64,000 nt of DNA from Sceloporus undulatus (Eukaryota > Chordata > Lepidosauria > Squamata > Phrynosomatidae). The stretch is taken from the NCBI RefSeq assembly GCF_019175285.1, contig NC_056528.1, positions 21,949,431-22,013,430 on the forward strand, given 5' to 3'. This document shows positions 32,501 through 46,000 of the stretch, in pieces. The notes under the pieces are model-generated. The model did no database searches, had not been told where the DNA came from, and saw nothing but the letters and a program-made list of their open reading frames with translations. Numbering within the stretch: position 1 is the first letter of the stretch; every line of letters starts with the position of its first letter. Made by a program: the position numbers and the translations under genes.

Positions 32501-35500
32501 CTGAAGCAAAATCTGTCTGCTGCCAGCTAGGAGGGCAATGTTGAGACCCAGTGCCCCATTAATCATCATCAGCGGTAGCCCTGTCTTGGCAGCAGGTGGC
32601 AATGATGAGGCAGCAGGGCTGTGCAGCACCAGAGCATGCCAGCACATGAATGACAAACCACAAGGCATTTATCCATGTGGTGAATGTGGGCGGTTAGAAA
32701 ATACACTGCCTTGGGGCAACAGCAGCTGGGATGGACTTCTGCAATTCCTTTATTATCTGTTTCCAAAGGCAGGCTGTCCCCATCCAGATATCATGGAGGC
32801 TTCAAAGCTAGGGGGAGGGACATGGTAAAGGTGAGCCCATCCTCTTCTTCCAGACAGTCCCTGCTGCTCCTTTAAAACCGCACAGACAGTGTGCATCGAT
32901 ACTGCCCCTTAAACTGCGGATGATGCCCACCAGGCTTGGGCAATGTGAGGGTCCTAGCATCTTCCAGGGACAGAACACGTCAACTAAGAGAGCAAAAAAA
33001 GCCATAGGATGCATAAGGCCACCTGATCAGGGCAGTGAAACTGGTGGCAGAGACTAAGCATGTGCTGGAATCTGCCTCCCCTCCTAGCATCTTTCCTGTC
33101 TGCCCCCTGGAAAGAGCCCACTCGCCCACTCCCTTCTACAAGCCCAACAGAAGGCCCAGTGGCAAAACATCTGCCTCTGAGGCATCGGGGTAGGCAACTG
33201 CACAGGGATGGGAGCTGTTTCCTCTCCCTGCAACTACTGGTGGGCTGCACTAGAGTGTTTTGTTATGACTGAAGTGACATGACCCTGCTTTCAGCAACTA
33301 TTTTGTCTGATTTTAAGCCGATTTCTCCTTTTTTATGTGTTTCTTGGAGGTTTAGTGGGCTTTATGGATTGTTAGGGGAAGCAAACCACTGCATTTTAGG
33401 GGGGTTGTGGAGATTGGAGAGCCTGCAGACAAAAAATTGCCCCCAAATGAGCCTGAACAAATGTTTTTGAACATTTGGGGGGCTGTCTATGGGCTCTGAG
33501 GGATTTTGGGGGCCCCAAGGGCTGCATGAATCCCATGGGATACACTTTGTTCTCCCTTGCTCCAAGGGGAGAAGCTGCTGCTTTCTGCCCTCCTCTGTTG
33601 CTTGCAGGTATGGGAACAGGGAGGAAGGGCACAGAGATGCAGAGGAGAGGAGTACAGAAAGGGGGCAAGAAGAGGCAAAAATGTTCTTTTCTCCTTCCCT
33701 TGCCTCTCACCCTGCAATGTTTTGTCCCCACTTGCATCCCAGAATCTGGAGTGTACTGAGAATTAATGTTAATAACTTCTGGAGGGATGTAGCAAAATGA
33801 AGCTTACTGTAATAGCCAAAGGCAAGTCACTGTTTCCCAGCCCCAAGCAAGGATATGATTGCCAATTAAACACTAAAGAGAACTAAATAGAGGAATTGCT
33901 TTGGCCCCATGTTGTCCTGGGAGCATACACAACAGCTTCCTCTTCAACTCAGACAAACTCTAAAATTTCCTGAAGAACAATTATGAGCCAAAACCAAATT
34001 CAGAACTTTGCCTTTCACCAAAATAAGGGCTGTTTGAGTAATTCAGGAAGGGAATAACCTGACCCACAACTTCTCAGACTAACGTGCAGCTAGGACTGAA
34101 CCATCCATTGGCTTTATCTTTCCCAAAGGAGATGAAGTAACTTCTCTAGAGAGCACAAGGGCAAGTGGCGGGGCTGACAGGGGCAGGGGATCCCTGTCTC
34201 AGCACTAGAGTCTGCTACAGACACTCTTGGGCCATCCCTCAAACTGAGCTGAAAACTGTCAGGGCAGGAAGGCTGTGGGACTGGCTGCTCTCTTCCTGAT
34301 GTTTCACTGCATTTTGTGCTCTAGTTAGATTTGCCTCGCCTGCATCTGAGGAATTCCTGCCTGGAAGCCAAAAAGCTGTGACTCAGCAGCTGGGTGTCAA
34401 GCAGGGAAAAGATGGCCAGCCCTTCTTCCTAAGCTTCCTGGGCACAGTTGCAAGTGAGGGCGCTGACAGACATTCCAAAGGATATCTGTATTGCAGCTTT
34501 TTGATGAGTTCTTCTGGGGTGATGAAAGTTCGGTAGGTTGTCAAGAAGGCTTCACAATACAGCACCAAATCTAGGAAGGAGGAAGAAGAAAGGCAGACAT
34601 TGAAAACACCCATCAGATCAGCCAAGTGAGCTGCTGGGAGACATTCTACTCACTTGTTAGCACGTAAACCAGAGGTAGCAAAGAGTAGCATGTGGCTGCA
34701 CAGGCTATTTTGGGAGGCCCTGACCATGGTTCTGCCTCCCTCCACCAAAAGGATGAATTGTTTCCCAGAAGCATCCAGGAACAGCAAGTAACTTTTTAAA
34801 TAGGTCACAGTTCCCTCCTTGCCTGGCACTATATATCATCATTTTTCCTGGAAGTTTGTGTCTGGCCATTTTTTGCTTTACTTTGGATTTTGGTTGGCAT
34901 TTTGGCACTTTTTAGAGCCATGAGAAAGTCCTAAGGAAGGAAACTGGTCTTCGATGTCACACTTGGCTTAGCCTACCTTGAAATATTACTTCTGAAGATT
35001 AAGGGGAGACTTATCTGGATCAAAACCATATTGCTCACTCTAAGTTGACTCCAGCAAGGCTTCATTGACCAAAATGTTTTCCTGTTGTCTTCCTGTGTTT
35101 ATGACTTCTTGGTGAGCTACCTCTATGAAAGCATGCACATTTTCCTCCTGCTCTTTCTTTTGCATCATGTCACTTTTTTGCTTTTTTAAAAGGAATTTTG
35201 CAAAGAACAGAGTAAAATTTTAAGTTCTTAATAATCAATCAAAGCAACTGATTCAAATGAAGGACAATTTGCAAAAAACCAACATGTAACATGGTGCAGG
35301 TTGAGAATAACGATGCGAGAATTACCCCCATTCTCCCCCCATAACTGCAACAGTGAATGTCAGGAGGAGCTTATCCAGCTTATCTCTTGTTTGAGTGAAG
35401 CTAAGCAGAATCTTCCTTTGCCTGGTTCCCACATACAAATCCCTTAATCCTGCCTGACCGCCTGATCTCCAACATGTAACAGTCAGCAGTCAGGAGTTCT

Positions 35501-38500
35501 GTCACCCATGTTAGTGACAAACAACACTCCACATCCCCAAAGTACCTTTCCTGTCAGTCTCGGTGGCATGGACCAAGAGAATATCTCCCGATCCTCCACG
35601 TACATCCGGTCCATCATCACCCTGCAATAGAAGTTGGAAAGAGAGGTTTTATGTGCTTGGCAGTTTCTTTTCGGAGCACCCTAAATCCCTGGAGCATGAA
35701 CAGACTCAAATATCACACAACATTCCTTCATCATCCACTCTCTGAATGTAACCTCTTTTAAGTATCCTTTTAAATTGTGAGCCGCTTTGATCCCCAACTT
35801 TTTGGGGGGAAGGAGTGGGATGCAACAACAACAACAACAACCAAAAGCAACAGTAGCTCTAGGGAATGGCTCAGGCTTGCTTTGCCCTGTAGATGACCTC
35901 CAGCCCTGTCAGAATCTGGCAGAGTTTGCCATAAAATTGACTACCAAATCTACTACAACAAGAGCTGGTGAAGCTTTTTGGGAGTCTTCTTGGGCTCGTC
36001 TGCCTCAATGGAATGGGAAGAGACTTTGGTTCAAGTAGTGTCAGACTGGACAGTTCAGCTTGAGGTGGAGACTGAGTCTGACTACACTCCTTGTCTTTTG
36101 AATGCTTCAAATGAATGTAGACTATGTTGTTGTGAATTAGATTGTTGGTATTAAAAAATTAATAAATGATAAATATGAAAAAAAATGACAAGATACTGCC
36201 ATGTGCACATGTAAGTGAAAAAAGGAGTAGAGCTCAGAAAATTTAGGAATTTTTTTTTGAAAACAACATCTATGCTAGCAGATGTACTCTAGGAGCTTTG
36301 GTCCGGAAAGGTAATCAGAAAAATGAAGCAGTGGGAAGCCAGAGGTACACCATGTATCTGAGGCCATTGTGATACATGAGGATTCCAAAGGGAAGCAGAA
36401 GAAATAGCACAAACATGTGTGCATCTACCCCACCCCAGTCTATAGCAGTATAAATGCAGGTGTCAAAATAGTGACTGTGTAGCATTGTACCAAAGGGGCT
36501 ACCAGCATGCAGGCCTCAGAGAAATTAAGTTTACAAGAAGAACACATGACCAGAGGCATCCCTCTGGCAAGGTTCCTAGAATTCCCCTTAAGCTGTGAGT
36601 AATGGCTTTGCTGAATCTTGGCTGACCAGCGCATCATTCTCTCTCGCAGCACAAGTGTCAGCTACTGACAAGTTGTCACTGGCTTCTAGACAGGACCTCT
36701 TGATAGTCTGAAAGCTTCAATGTCCTGCATATTCCCTGAGGATAGGAGATAACAAGTGAGCAACCACAGTTGTCCCTTGGGGTGGAAGCTCTGCTGGGTT
36801 TGATCAAGGTCAAAGGTTCCTCTGGAGCAGAAGGAGGAGGGCTCCGTTGCCTGGGAGAGCTAACAAACCCTTTTCCTAAATGAGAAATGCAAAGCTTGCT
36901 GTGTGTATTGCCAAATGGCCAAGTTGTACAAGTGACAATGTGAGTGGCCACTGAAGTACCCTCAGAAGTTTGGCTTTCATTTGAAAAGAAAGCAAGTTAT
37001 AGGAGAGAGAGAGGGAGACTTGAAAGTGCGTGCAGGATACTAAATGACGTTTCCAAAATTTCACTTTCTCCCTCACTCTTCAGCCTGAAAACAGGCCCCC
37101 AAGAGGGCTTAGAAGAAAAGAAAATTCACACCACCAGCAGTGGCTAAAGCAGTGTGATGAGGCTGACACAACCTCCTTCAATCCCCAGTCCTTGGATATA
37201 GAGCTTTCCCTCCCCCCGCCCCTGGGGTTTCTGAGACCTCCTCTAGCCTTGCCCACACACTGCTGCCCAAGGCCTGGAAATGTTTTCTTTAAAGGAAAAG
37301 GGAGTTCACTTGTACCCAAGCAGTGATACTCAGGGACTCAGGCACTGATGTTGGATGTGAAGCTTGACAGGAAGAAGGTGGGACTGGAGAGGGAGGGAAG
37401 GAGGTGCCCCCTTACCTCCTGCTTCAGCGTCAGCCTTGCCATGATTTCATTGTGGTCTGTCAGAGAGAGCTCGTCGACTTCTTCTTCCAGCTGGGAGGAC
37501 TCCAAAGAGTCTGGTGTCTTCTGTTGCCTGGATGAAGTACAAGAGGTAGTGGTTAGACCAGGGGTAGGCAACCTGCGGCCCGCGGGCCGGATGCGGCCCG
37601 GCAAGACCTTGGGACCGGCCCCAGCCCGGTCCTGCCACAGATTGCCGCCGGGGCCTTTGGCCTCTCGAGCGCAGGGGCAAGGGGGGCAATTCTCTATAGA
37701 CGTCTCAGAAACATGCATTTATATTAACATTTTTTTAAAAATCAGCAATTTTTTTGCATGTCTTCCACTTTTTTTAAAAAAGTGTCCACCATTTGAAAAT
37801 GTTGTCCTACATTTGTCCCGGTTTATTTATTTATTTAAATTTTTCAAAAATTATTTAATTATTTATTTTTTGGCTTCGGCCCCCCAGTTGTCTGAGGGAC
37901 AGCAACCTGGCCCCCGGCTCAAAACGGTTGCCTACTCCTGGGTTAGACAAAGGCAAAAAAGGAAGTGTGCTTGTCAGTGCGCTAGTCACCATGACAGTTT
38001 GTTCAAAGTGTGGGCACTGTAGCCACTCTAACTGGTTATCTACTGCTCTGGGGCATTGCCAATGCACCCGCTAGGAAGAAAGCACTGCATCTTGTTCTAT
38101 GGCTTGTCCATACTGACAACAGTATGTTTTCTGTCTCTGTGGACATTTCCATTCAACCAGTCCAGCAAGCCCACAGTCTTGGCTTTATCTTTGACTCTTC
38201 TCTGTCATGTATCCCTCAGATCCAGACCACAGCCAAGGCTTGTAGATTCTTTTTGTACAATATTGCCAAAATCCGACCATATCTCTCCGCCTCTACTGCC
38301 AAGATCCTGGTCCATGCCCTAGTGATCTCACGACTTGATTACTGTAATGTCCTCCTGGCTGGGCTTCCTCTTTCTCACCTCCGTCCTTTAATCTCTGTCC
38401 AGCATTCAGCTGCACACATTATCACTTCCACACATCGCTCTGACCACATCTCTCCTGTGTTGGCATTCCTTCACTGGCTCCCTCTCCCTTTCCGCATTCA

Positions 38501-40052
38501 GTATAAGCTCCTGCTGTCGACATTCAAAGCCCTCCATGGACTGGCCCCTCCTTACTTATCAGACCTTCTTTCTCCTCACCTTCCCACCAGGGCCCTCCGT
38601 TCTGGTAGTCAAGGGTTCCTGTCCCAGCCCAGGATTTCCTCTGCCTCATCCCGGATTCGCCCCTTTTCACTTGCTGCCCCTCACTCCTGGAACCTTCTTC
38701 CTCCACAAGCAAGAGCCATCACTTCTTTAACCAGCTTCAAAACAGAGTTGAAAACCATCCTATTCAGAGAAGCCTTCCCAGGCATCGCATAATTGTCGCT
38801 TACTATCTGATGTTCTGTTGTTGGCTGTTTATCGATCCATTTCCTGTATTGCTATGTTCTGTATATGTATTATCCTACTTGTGAGTATGTATTTTCCCTG
38901 GATAATGATTAACCTTCCATTTTGAAGCCAAGCCCTCCCTCCAGTCCATCTGCCTTGGTCCAGGCCTCAGAGGTAGAGAGGAACTGCTGGACCTCTTACC
39001 CTTTCCCGTCACCACTCCCTTCTCCTTCTGTGTCATGTCTTTTTAGATTGTAAGCCTGAGGGCAGGGAACCGTCTAACTAAAAAGATTGCATGTACAGCG
39101 CTGTGTAAATTTACAGCGCTTCATAAATAAAGGTTAATAATAATAATAACAACAGTAGGTCAGATGACAGAAACGCCCAAGAGAACTTTATTTGGTCTAA
39201 CCTACTTCTTTAAAACTCAGCACCAAAATAGCCGCCAAACTGTTCCACAGGGTTTCTCTCCCTTCTTTTAGTGACCTTGTCTCATCCTCACTATAATCTA
39301 GTACTTGCCTTCCAAATTACTACAACACTGTATGGGTTTGGGCCGCACAGTCCACCCTCAAACCTTATCAGAGTAGACACTGGATCCCAACTTCTACCTC
39401 AGGCTAAGACAGAGCTCAGAATAAACCAGGAGGAGTCCCACCTGTCACTCTCATCTTGGCTTTCCTTTCTGGGGTCACTGCTCTGAGAGGCAGAATCCTT
39501 TGCTGGGCCATCTTTGATTCCTGGCAACTCCTGGAAGAGAGGAACACACTGTGCATCACTAAGGTGGGGCAGCTTGCCAGGATACAACTCAGCAGTTGCC
39601 AAACAGCAGTAACAGCTTCTGAACAACTCCTCCCCCAACATATTTAAAGCAAGCAAACAAACACAAAATACCATATATACCTGACTATAAGTCGACCTCA
39701 TGTATAAGCCGAGAATAGGTTTGGGGGCCAAAATTGTGGATTTTGATATGACCCATGGATAAGTCGAGGATAAGACTTAGAGACATGTAACAAAGAATGT
39801 AAAGGATGAAGCAACGGAAAACAATGCCAAAGTAAAAAAATCCAGCAGGTATAACTGTTCTTACCCATCCTAAAGGCTGGATGGATAAGGAAGTAGAAGG
39901 GAGGTCAGCGCTTCCAGGACAGATTACACTTTTGTCTTTCACCAGGAGTGGTTCATTTTTATGATTTAAAGTACAGTACGTACATTTACCTGTGGGTAAG
40001 TCGACTCAGTTTTTTTGGGTCAAGTTTTTGATCAAAATTTCTAGACTTATAC

Positions 40053-40091
<39 letters not shown>

Positions 40092-43000
40092 TTTATTTAT
40101 ATCTTCCCGCCTCTCCCAATTGTATCGATATAAACAGTAGTCCAATAAATTATAATCAAGTTAGATTTCAAAAAGCAGAAACTCCCCCAGCTTTTAAATG
40201 GCATTATTATTAGCATGAAATCTGTACTTTGCAGGATTGAATGGCAGTCCATTGACCAGTCCCAGAACAGACTTGTGAGAATACCAACAATCAAATTTCT
40301 TAAAACTTTCTCTATGACATCAAAAACTATACGCTGCAGGTATCATGGAATATGTCCCTACCTCTAATTATAGCAGATTAAAAAATGTTCCACAGCAAAG
40401 GAGTCTTTGTGTTTGCAGGAAAAAAGCATGTTTCTTACCCAGCAAAGAACCAGAAAACACCAAATGAATTATGCCACTGCCCAGTTCCAGTGTGTTCCCT
40501 CCCCACAACAAGAGACCATTGTTTTGACCAGTCTGGAGCATTTCACTCCACCTTCCCAGCATTATGTCTCCTCCCTCACAAAATGCATGGGACAGGCTCA
40601 GCTAGCCTCTGCCCCCAATCTGTGTCCAACAGGCTCCATCCCCAACTCTTGAGACCCCATCCAATTAACCCATGTGGATTAGGCCATAAATACAAGCCAC
40701 CTCTGAAAAGGGAATAAATCCATCTAAAGGTTTGAGATGGATTTGACATCCTAACTTTTGACAACCTAAACATTTCAGAGCGCATGGCAGGCCCCAGGAT
40801 AATTTTTGGAGGAAGCAATAATACCAAACTTTGCTTATATCATGCCCCCTCTCAGTTTTTTCTGAAGATTTGATGAGCAGAAAATAAATTACTTGCCCTG
40901 TGATTACTGAGAGCAGTATAATTCCATTCCTTCATGCAACAAAACACATCAGCTTAAGTACATCCAGTGCCAAGTACCTATGTATTAGCTATTAATGTCC
41001 TACTGAAAAAAATGGAACCCAGCAATGGAACCCAGCAACCCAGTGCTTGCAAATGATGGATCCTGCTCTGAAACAAATTTCAAATGAAACACATACAAGT
41101 CTTGTTGGTTTCCATCAGTAAACAACACTGGAACTTAACAGTATCTGGACCTTGTTGTTGTTAGCTGTCCTCGAATCAACTCCAACTCATGGCGACCCTG
41201 TGGACGAGACATCTCCCAGAATCCCTATCCTCTACTGCCTTGCCCAGATCCTGCAAGCCCTTGCCCATAATCATATTCATTTATGAAAAAGAGTAAAATA
41301 AAGCAACCCATTCACATTTCCTGACAAGATCTTCTGCCTTCTCCAAGAAAAAGGTTGGAAGTACTCTAAAGAACAGGAATGCCATCAGTAAATAAGAGGT
41401 TCTAATTTTAAACTAGCAACAACAGTTTTTTTTTTTTCCTGGAGTAGGAGTTTGCATCCCAGCCCAGAAATGGTTAGTAATCTTTCTTGTGCTGCTAGAC
41501 TTTAGGAAAGCTGCTTTCAGACTAAGGAACTTTCAGCTGAGCTAAGTTTTAAACAGGACATGTATAAAAAATGGAAAAGGGGGGAAATCACCAAAGAAGA
41601 ATTCAAACAAATAGCGAGCATGTGTGGGGGTAAAGTCAGAAAAGCTAAAGCACAGAATGAACTCACGCTTGCTAGAGAGGTTGAGAACAATAAAAGGGAC
41701 TTTTTTGCATATGTTTGCAGCAAAAAGAAGGAGGAGGAAATGGTAGGGGCACTATGTGGAGAAGATGGCAGAATGCTAACAGGGGAAAGAGAAAAGGCAG
41801 AATTACTCAGTACCTTCTTTGCCTCAGTCTTGTCACAAAAGGAAAAGGGTGCTCAACCTGATGAAAATGGAGCAGAGGACACAACAGGGGACATGCAGCA
41901 CAGAATGAGTAAAGAGGTAGTACAGGAATACCTGGCTAATCTACATGAATTTAAGTCGCCAGTACCACCCAAGGGTATTAAAAGAACTGGCAAATATAAT
42001 CTCAAAGCCACTGGTAATAATCTTTGAGAACTCCTGGAGAACAGAAGTCCCAGCAGCATTCCCTTCATCTACCAAACTGGTAATTTTATCCTGGTCACTT
42101 TTCTCCAGGATGAAAAGGAACCATCGTTGAGCACCCTTTGGGATCGGCCAGTCAACCAATTACAAATCCATGTAACAGTTACCTTCTCTAGCCCACATTT
42201 TACAAACTTATTTGCAAGAATTTCATGGGGGACCTTGTCAAAGGCCTTACTGAATGGAGAAAGAAATAAAAACAACATTGTGGTAGGAGTTTAATATAAG
42301 CCAAAAAATCAAGGCAAAGTGGTGGATGATGCTTTTCTGAAACAAATCTCAGAAATCTCCAAGAACTGATACTTTGGTGGGACTGCTGTTCGTGTTTTCC
42401 TCTAAAAGAGCATTGTTCACTTCCATGCATCAGCAGATGTCTTGGCAAAGAATCTAGGTTGCAAATCAAGATTGACAAGGAGTTAGTCAGGAATCCTCTA
42501 GTTAATCTAAAGGAGTTCAAACTGCAGGGCCAGATGAACTGTATTCCAGAGAATTGAAGGAACGTGCTGATATATTTGCAAAAACTACTTGCCATCAGTT
42601 TTGAGAAATCCTGGAGAACGGGTGAGGTGCCAGAAGACAGGAGATGAGCAAGCATTGTCTCGCTTCAAAAAATGCCAAAAAAGAAGATCCAGGATCAGCC
42701 TGGCCTCAATACCATGGATTATACAGGAATTTGTTTGCAACAATCTTGATGACAATACATTGATTATTAAAAGCCAGTCTGGGCTTGTCAAGAACAAATC
42801 ATGCCCAACTAACCTTAGATCCTTCTTTGAGCGGATCACTGGTATAGCAGATGGTGGGAATGTTGTGAATGTAATTTATCTGGATATCAGCAAAGTGTAT
42901 GATAAGGTTCCCCTTGATATGTTGATGAGCAAAGTGATATTTTGATGAGCAAACTGAACAGGTGGAAACACCATCAGATGGATCCATAATTGGTTGGAAA

Positions 43001-46000
43001 ACCACGCTGTGTTTCAAGCTGGAAGGAGGTCTCAAGTAGAGTGCCTCAGGGTTCTGCCCTGGAGCTGACATACTTCAATATTTTTATCAACGATTTAGAT
43101 GATGGTGGAGGGAATCCTTATGAAAATTTATGAATGATACAAAACTGGAAAGGGGTAGCTAACATATGGGAAGATAGGAACAAAATTCAAAAGGGTTGTG
43201 ATAAACTAGAACATTCTACATTTGGGGCTGTAAAAAATAAATGCACAGGCGGAGGATACCTGGATCAGCAGTATCACATGAGACAAGGGCCTTTGTATTA
43301 TTGCGAATTGTAAACTGAACATGTGTCAGCAGTGTGATGCCAAAGCAAAGAAGGCAAATGCTATTTTAGCCAGCGTACCTTCCCTTTGCAGGGAGTTCCA
43401 CAGTCAGAAGGAGACTGCCATGATTTAGTATAAACAAAATTTAGTATAAACAAAAGCCGACAGTGTTGACCAACACACCCTATGTCTACACAGAGAGCAA
43501 AAGCACTACTTAAAAGTATACTCTGAGTGGAAGCATGCTGTCTTTGAAAAAAAGAAAGTGTTTTCTAGCACTCCCAGAGGCACACACTAAACAGCAGAGA
43601 TGTCCTGAGCCTTTTCTAAGGAACTTCCCAATGAGCACCACAGGTCTGAGATATACTTTTCAGAAGCACAAGACCTCCCCCGTAAACTCAGCCCAGAAGC
43701 TGTTCTCAGCATGCAGTCCACCCCCCCAGAACAGCCCCCTCAGCAGTTTTACTTACTCCTTCAGAGTGAGGGAGTTCCCCGTTGCTTTGGCCAGAGGAAT
43801 AAAGATTGACGTACTCCCCCTCCCCAGCCTCCTCACCGGCGTTTTCACTCTACAGGAGGAGACAGGAGGAGAGGAAATGGGTGACAGGATGTTGCTTTTT
43901 TGTCATGGGCTGAGCACAGACCCTCCAGAAAAGGGCAGGGGTGGAGGGGGGGGGGGCTGAATTCTCCAGCTGAGATCCCTACTGCAAGGAGTCTGGCAGA
44001 AGGTGACCTGCCTTCATGCCTCTTTCTGCTGCTCCATTACCATGCATTTCTCCCTCATTCTTTCAAGCCACTAATAGCTGCAGGGGAAAGTTGTGTGGCA
44101 TAATGGGCTGAGTTTTAGATTCAGATTCTGGGAGCAATTAGCTTACAGTTGTAAACCACTTAGGGACTGCTTAGGTGGTATGAAATGGTATATAAATGAA
44201 GCTGCTATTGCTACTGCTAAGACCAGGGTTTGAATTCCCTCTTACAAGTGGAAACCCATTGGGTGGCTTTGGACATGTTATACTCACCTCGTAGGAAGGA
44301 GAGAGTAAACCTGAATAAAATTGAGCCAGCATGATAATGTGGTGTGAGTGCTTCATCAGGACTCTGTGAGACAAAGGTTCAAAACCCTGCTTGGCCATGG
44401 GGACAACTGGGTGACTTTGTGCAAGTCATATTCCATCAGCTTTAAAGGAAGGCAATGTCAAGCCTCATCTGAGTAAAACCTGGAGAGACAGTGAGTGTTG
44501 GACTAGAACTCCAGGAGACCAGGAGTTCCCCACTTAGCCATGGAAATCCACTGGGAGACTTTGAGCAGGTCGTACTTTTTCAGCTTTAGAGGAAGGCCAT
44601 GGCAGAAACTCCTCTGAAGAAATCCTGCCAAGAAAACCCCTTAGTTGGAAATTACTTGAAGGTGTGCAACAGTATGTTGGAAATGACTTGAAGGCTTGCA
44701 ACAACAAGCCATCAGAGCTAGGAAATGTTTTCTTTTGCAGACTACAGCTGGACACCAGCCATGCTGGCTGGGGAATTCTAGAAGTGGCAGTCCAAAAATT
44801 GGTTTCCCTAAGCTCTGCTAAACATATTCAGAGTGCATTGCCAGATTCACTGCAACAAGGGCTCCTTGCTCAAGATCTAACCAGCAAGGAATCTGATGTG
44901 GTAACATGCGGTAGTTTCCCTTTCTGGAATTATACCTGGAGGGACACTTCATGATGCAGCAGGGAGTGGGTGAAGGGCTCTGTGGGTTTGTTAGCTGCTG
45001 CCTCTTCAGTCTCCCTGTGGGAGACATTATCTCCAGCATTCACAGTCTGAGCTACATCCCCAACTATGGGTTCTATAGAGACTGAAAAACGCACTCACAC
45101 TCTGCCCCAGCTGCACACAGAACACAGAGCAAACAAAGCAAGAGTGCCTCTGCATGGTCAAGAGTTCTCACCGAAGATGTTTGGAGAGAATCAATGAAAG
45201 AGGATTCAGAAGGAAGGCAGACAGAAGCTGTCCCATTAAAGCTGCTCTCCTGAGAAGAAGGGGTGGCCCCATCCACTGTGCCGGGAGGCTGGCCAGCCAC
45301 GGCTGGCACTGTCGCCAGGTCAGAGTCCAGAGACTGGTGGCTGACAGGCAGAAAAGGCAAAGGTGGGGAGAAGGAGGAAGTGGTGGAGGTAGATGAGAGA
45401 AAAGGAGGAATGGACACTTGGTTGCGAGGCACAAAGTCTTGCGAGTACGACCTGAACACTGATTTGTACTGTGGGAGGAGGTGGTAGGGGAGACATTGTG
45501 AACCAAGCCAATGGTTGTGAAGCAGTGGAAAGGAGGGAGGGAGGGAGAGAGGGAGGGAGGAGAGAAAGAGACAGAGAAAAGAAAAAGAAATTAGATAAAC
45601 AGTAGCTCATGGCAGCACAAGGTCAGCCCCAGGAGATCCTACAAGGAAGGATTCTCTCCTTTATAACACTGTGACTGTGCTGACACCATGTCAGAAGCCA
45701 GCGCCAGGGCAAGTTAAAACAAATCCTGTGAAAATTGTGTGCTAAGGAGGACGGGCTTCTGCAGCACTGATAAATTACACACATTAAAAACACTTTTGTT
45801 TCACCACTGCCCTGCACAGTCTCTATGTTGTTGTTTTTTAAAATAAGCTATGATGCATTGTTCTTTCTTGTTCCACAAACTGTTGACTTAGGCTGTACTG
45901 TGGAGAATCTTATTCTCTCCTGCCCTGGGTAATCCTGCCCAGAAATCTTGGGGTTTTCTTGGTAAATTTCTTCAAAGGGTGTTTGCCATTAGCATCCTTT

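Noticed and set aside
34383-34490. Read-through of the RAPGEF1 exon past 34486 ([14 protein letters not shown]...)
   Set aside because: Not family sequence; the AT-AC junction explains the end better and restores YRYEKF.
37348-38022. 224-codon plus-strand open frame
   Set aside because: Antisense to a RAPGEF1 exon, then runs through the hAT element into AT-rich sequence; a shadow frame.
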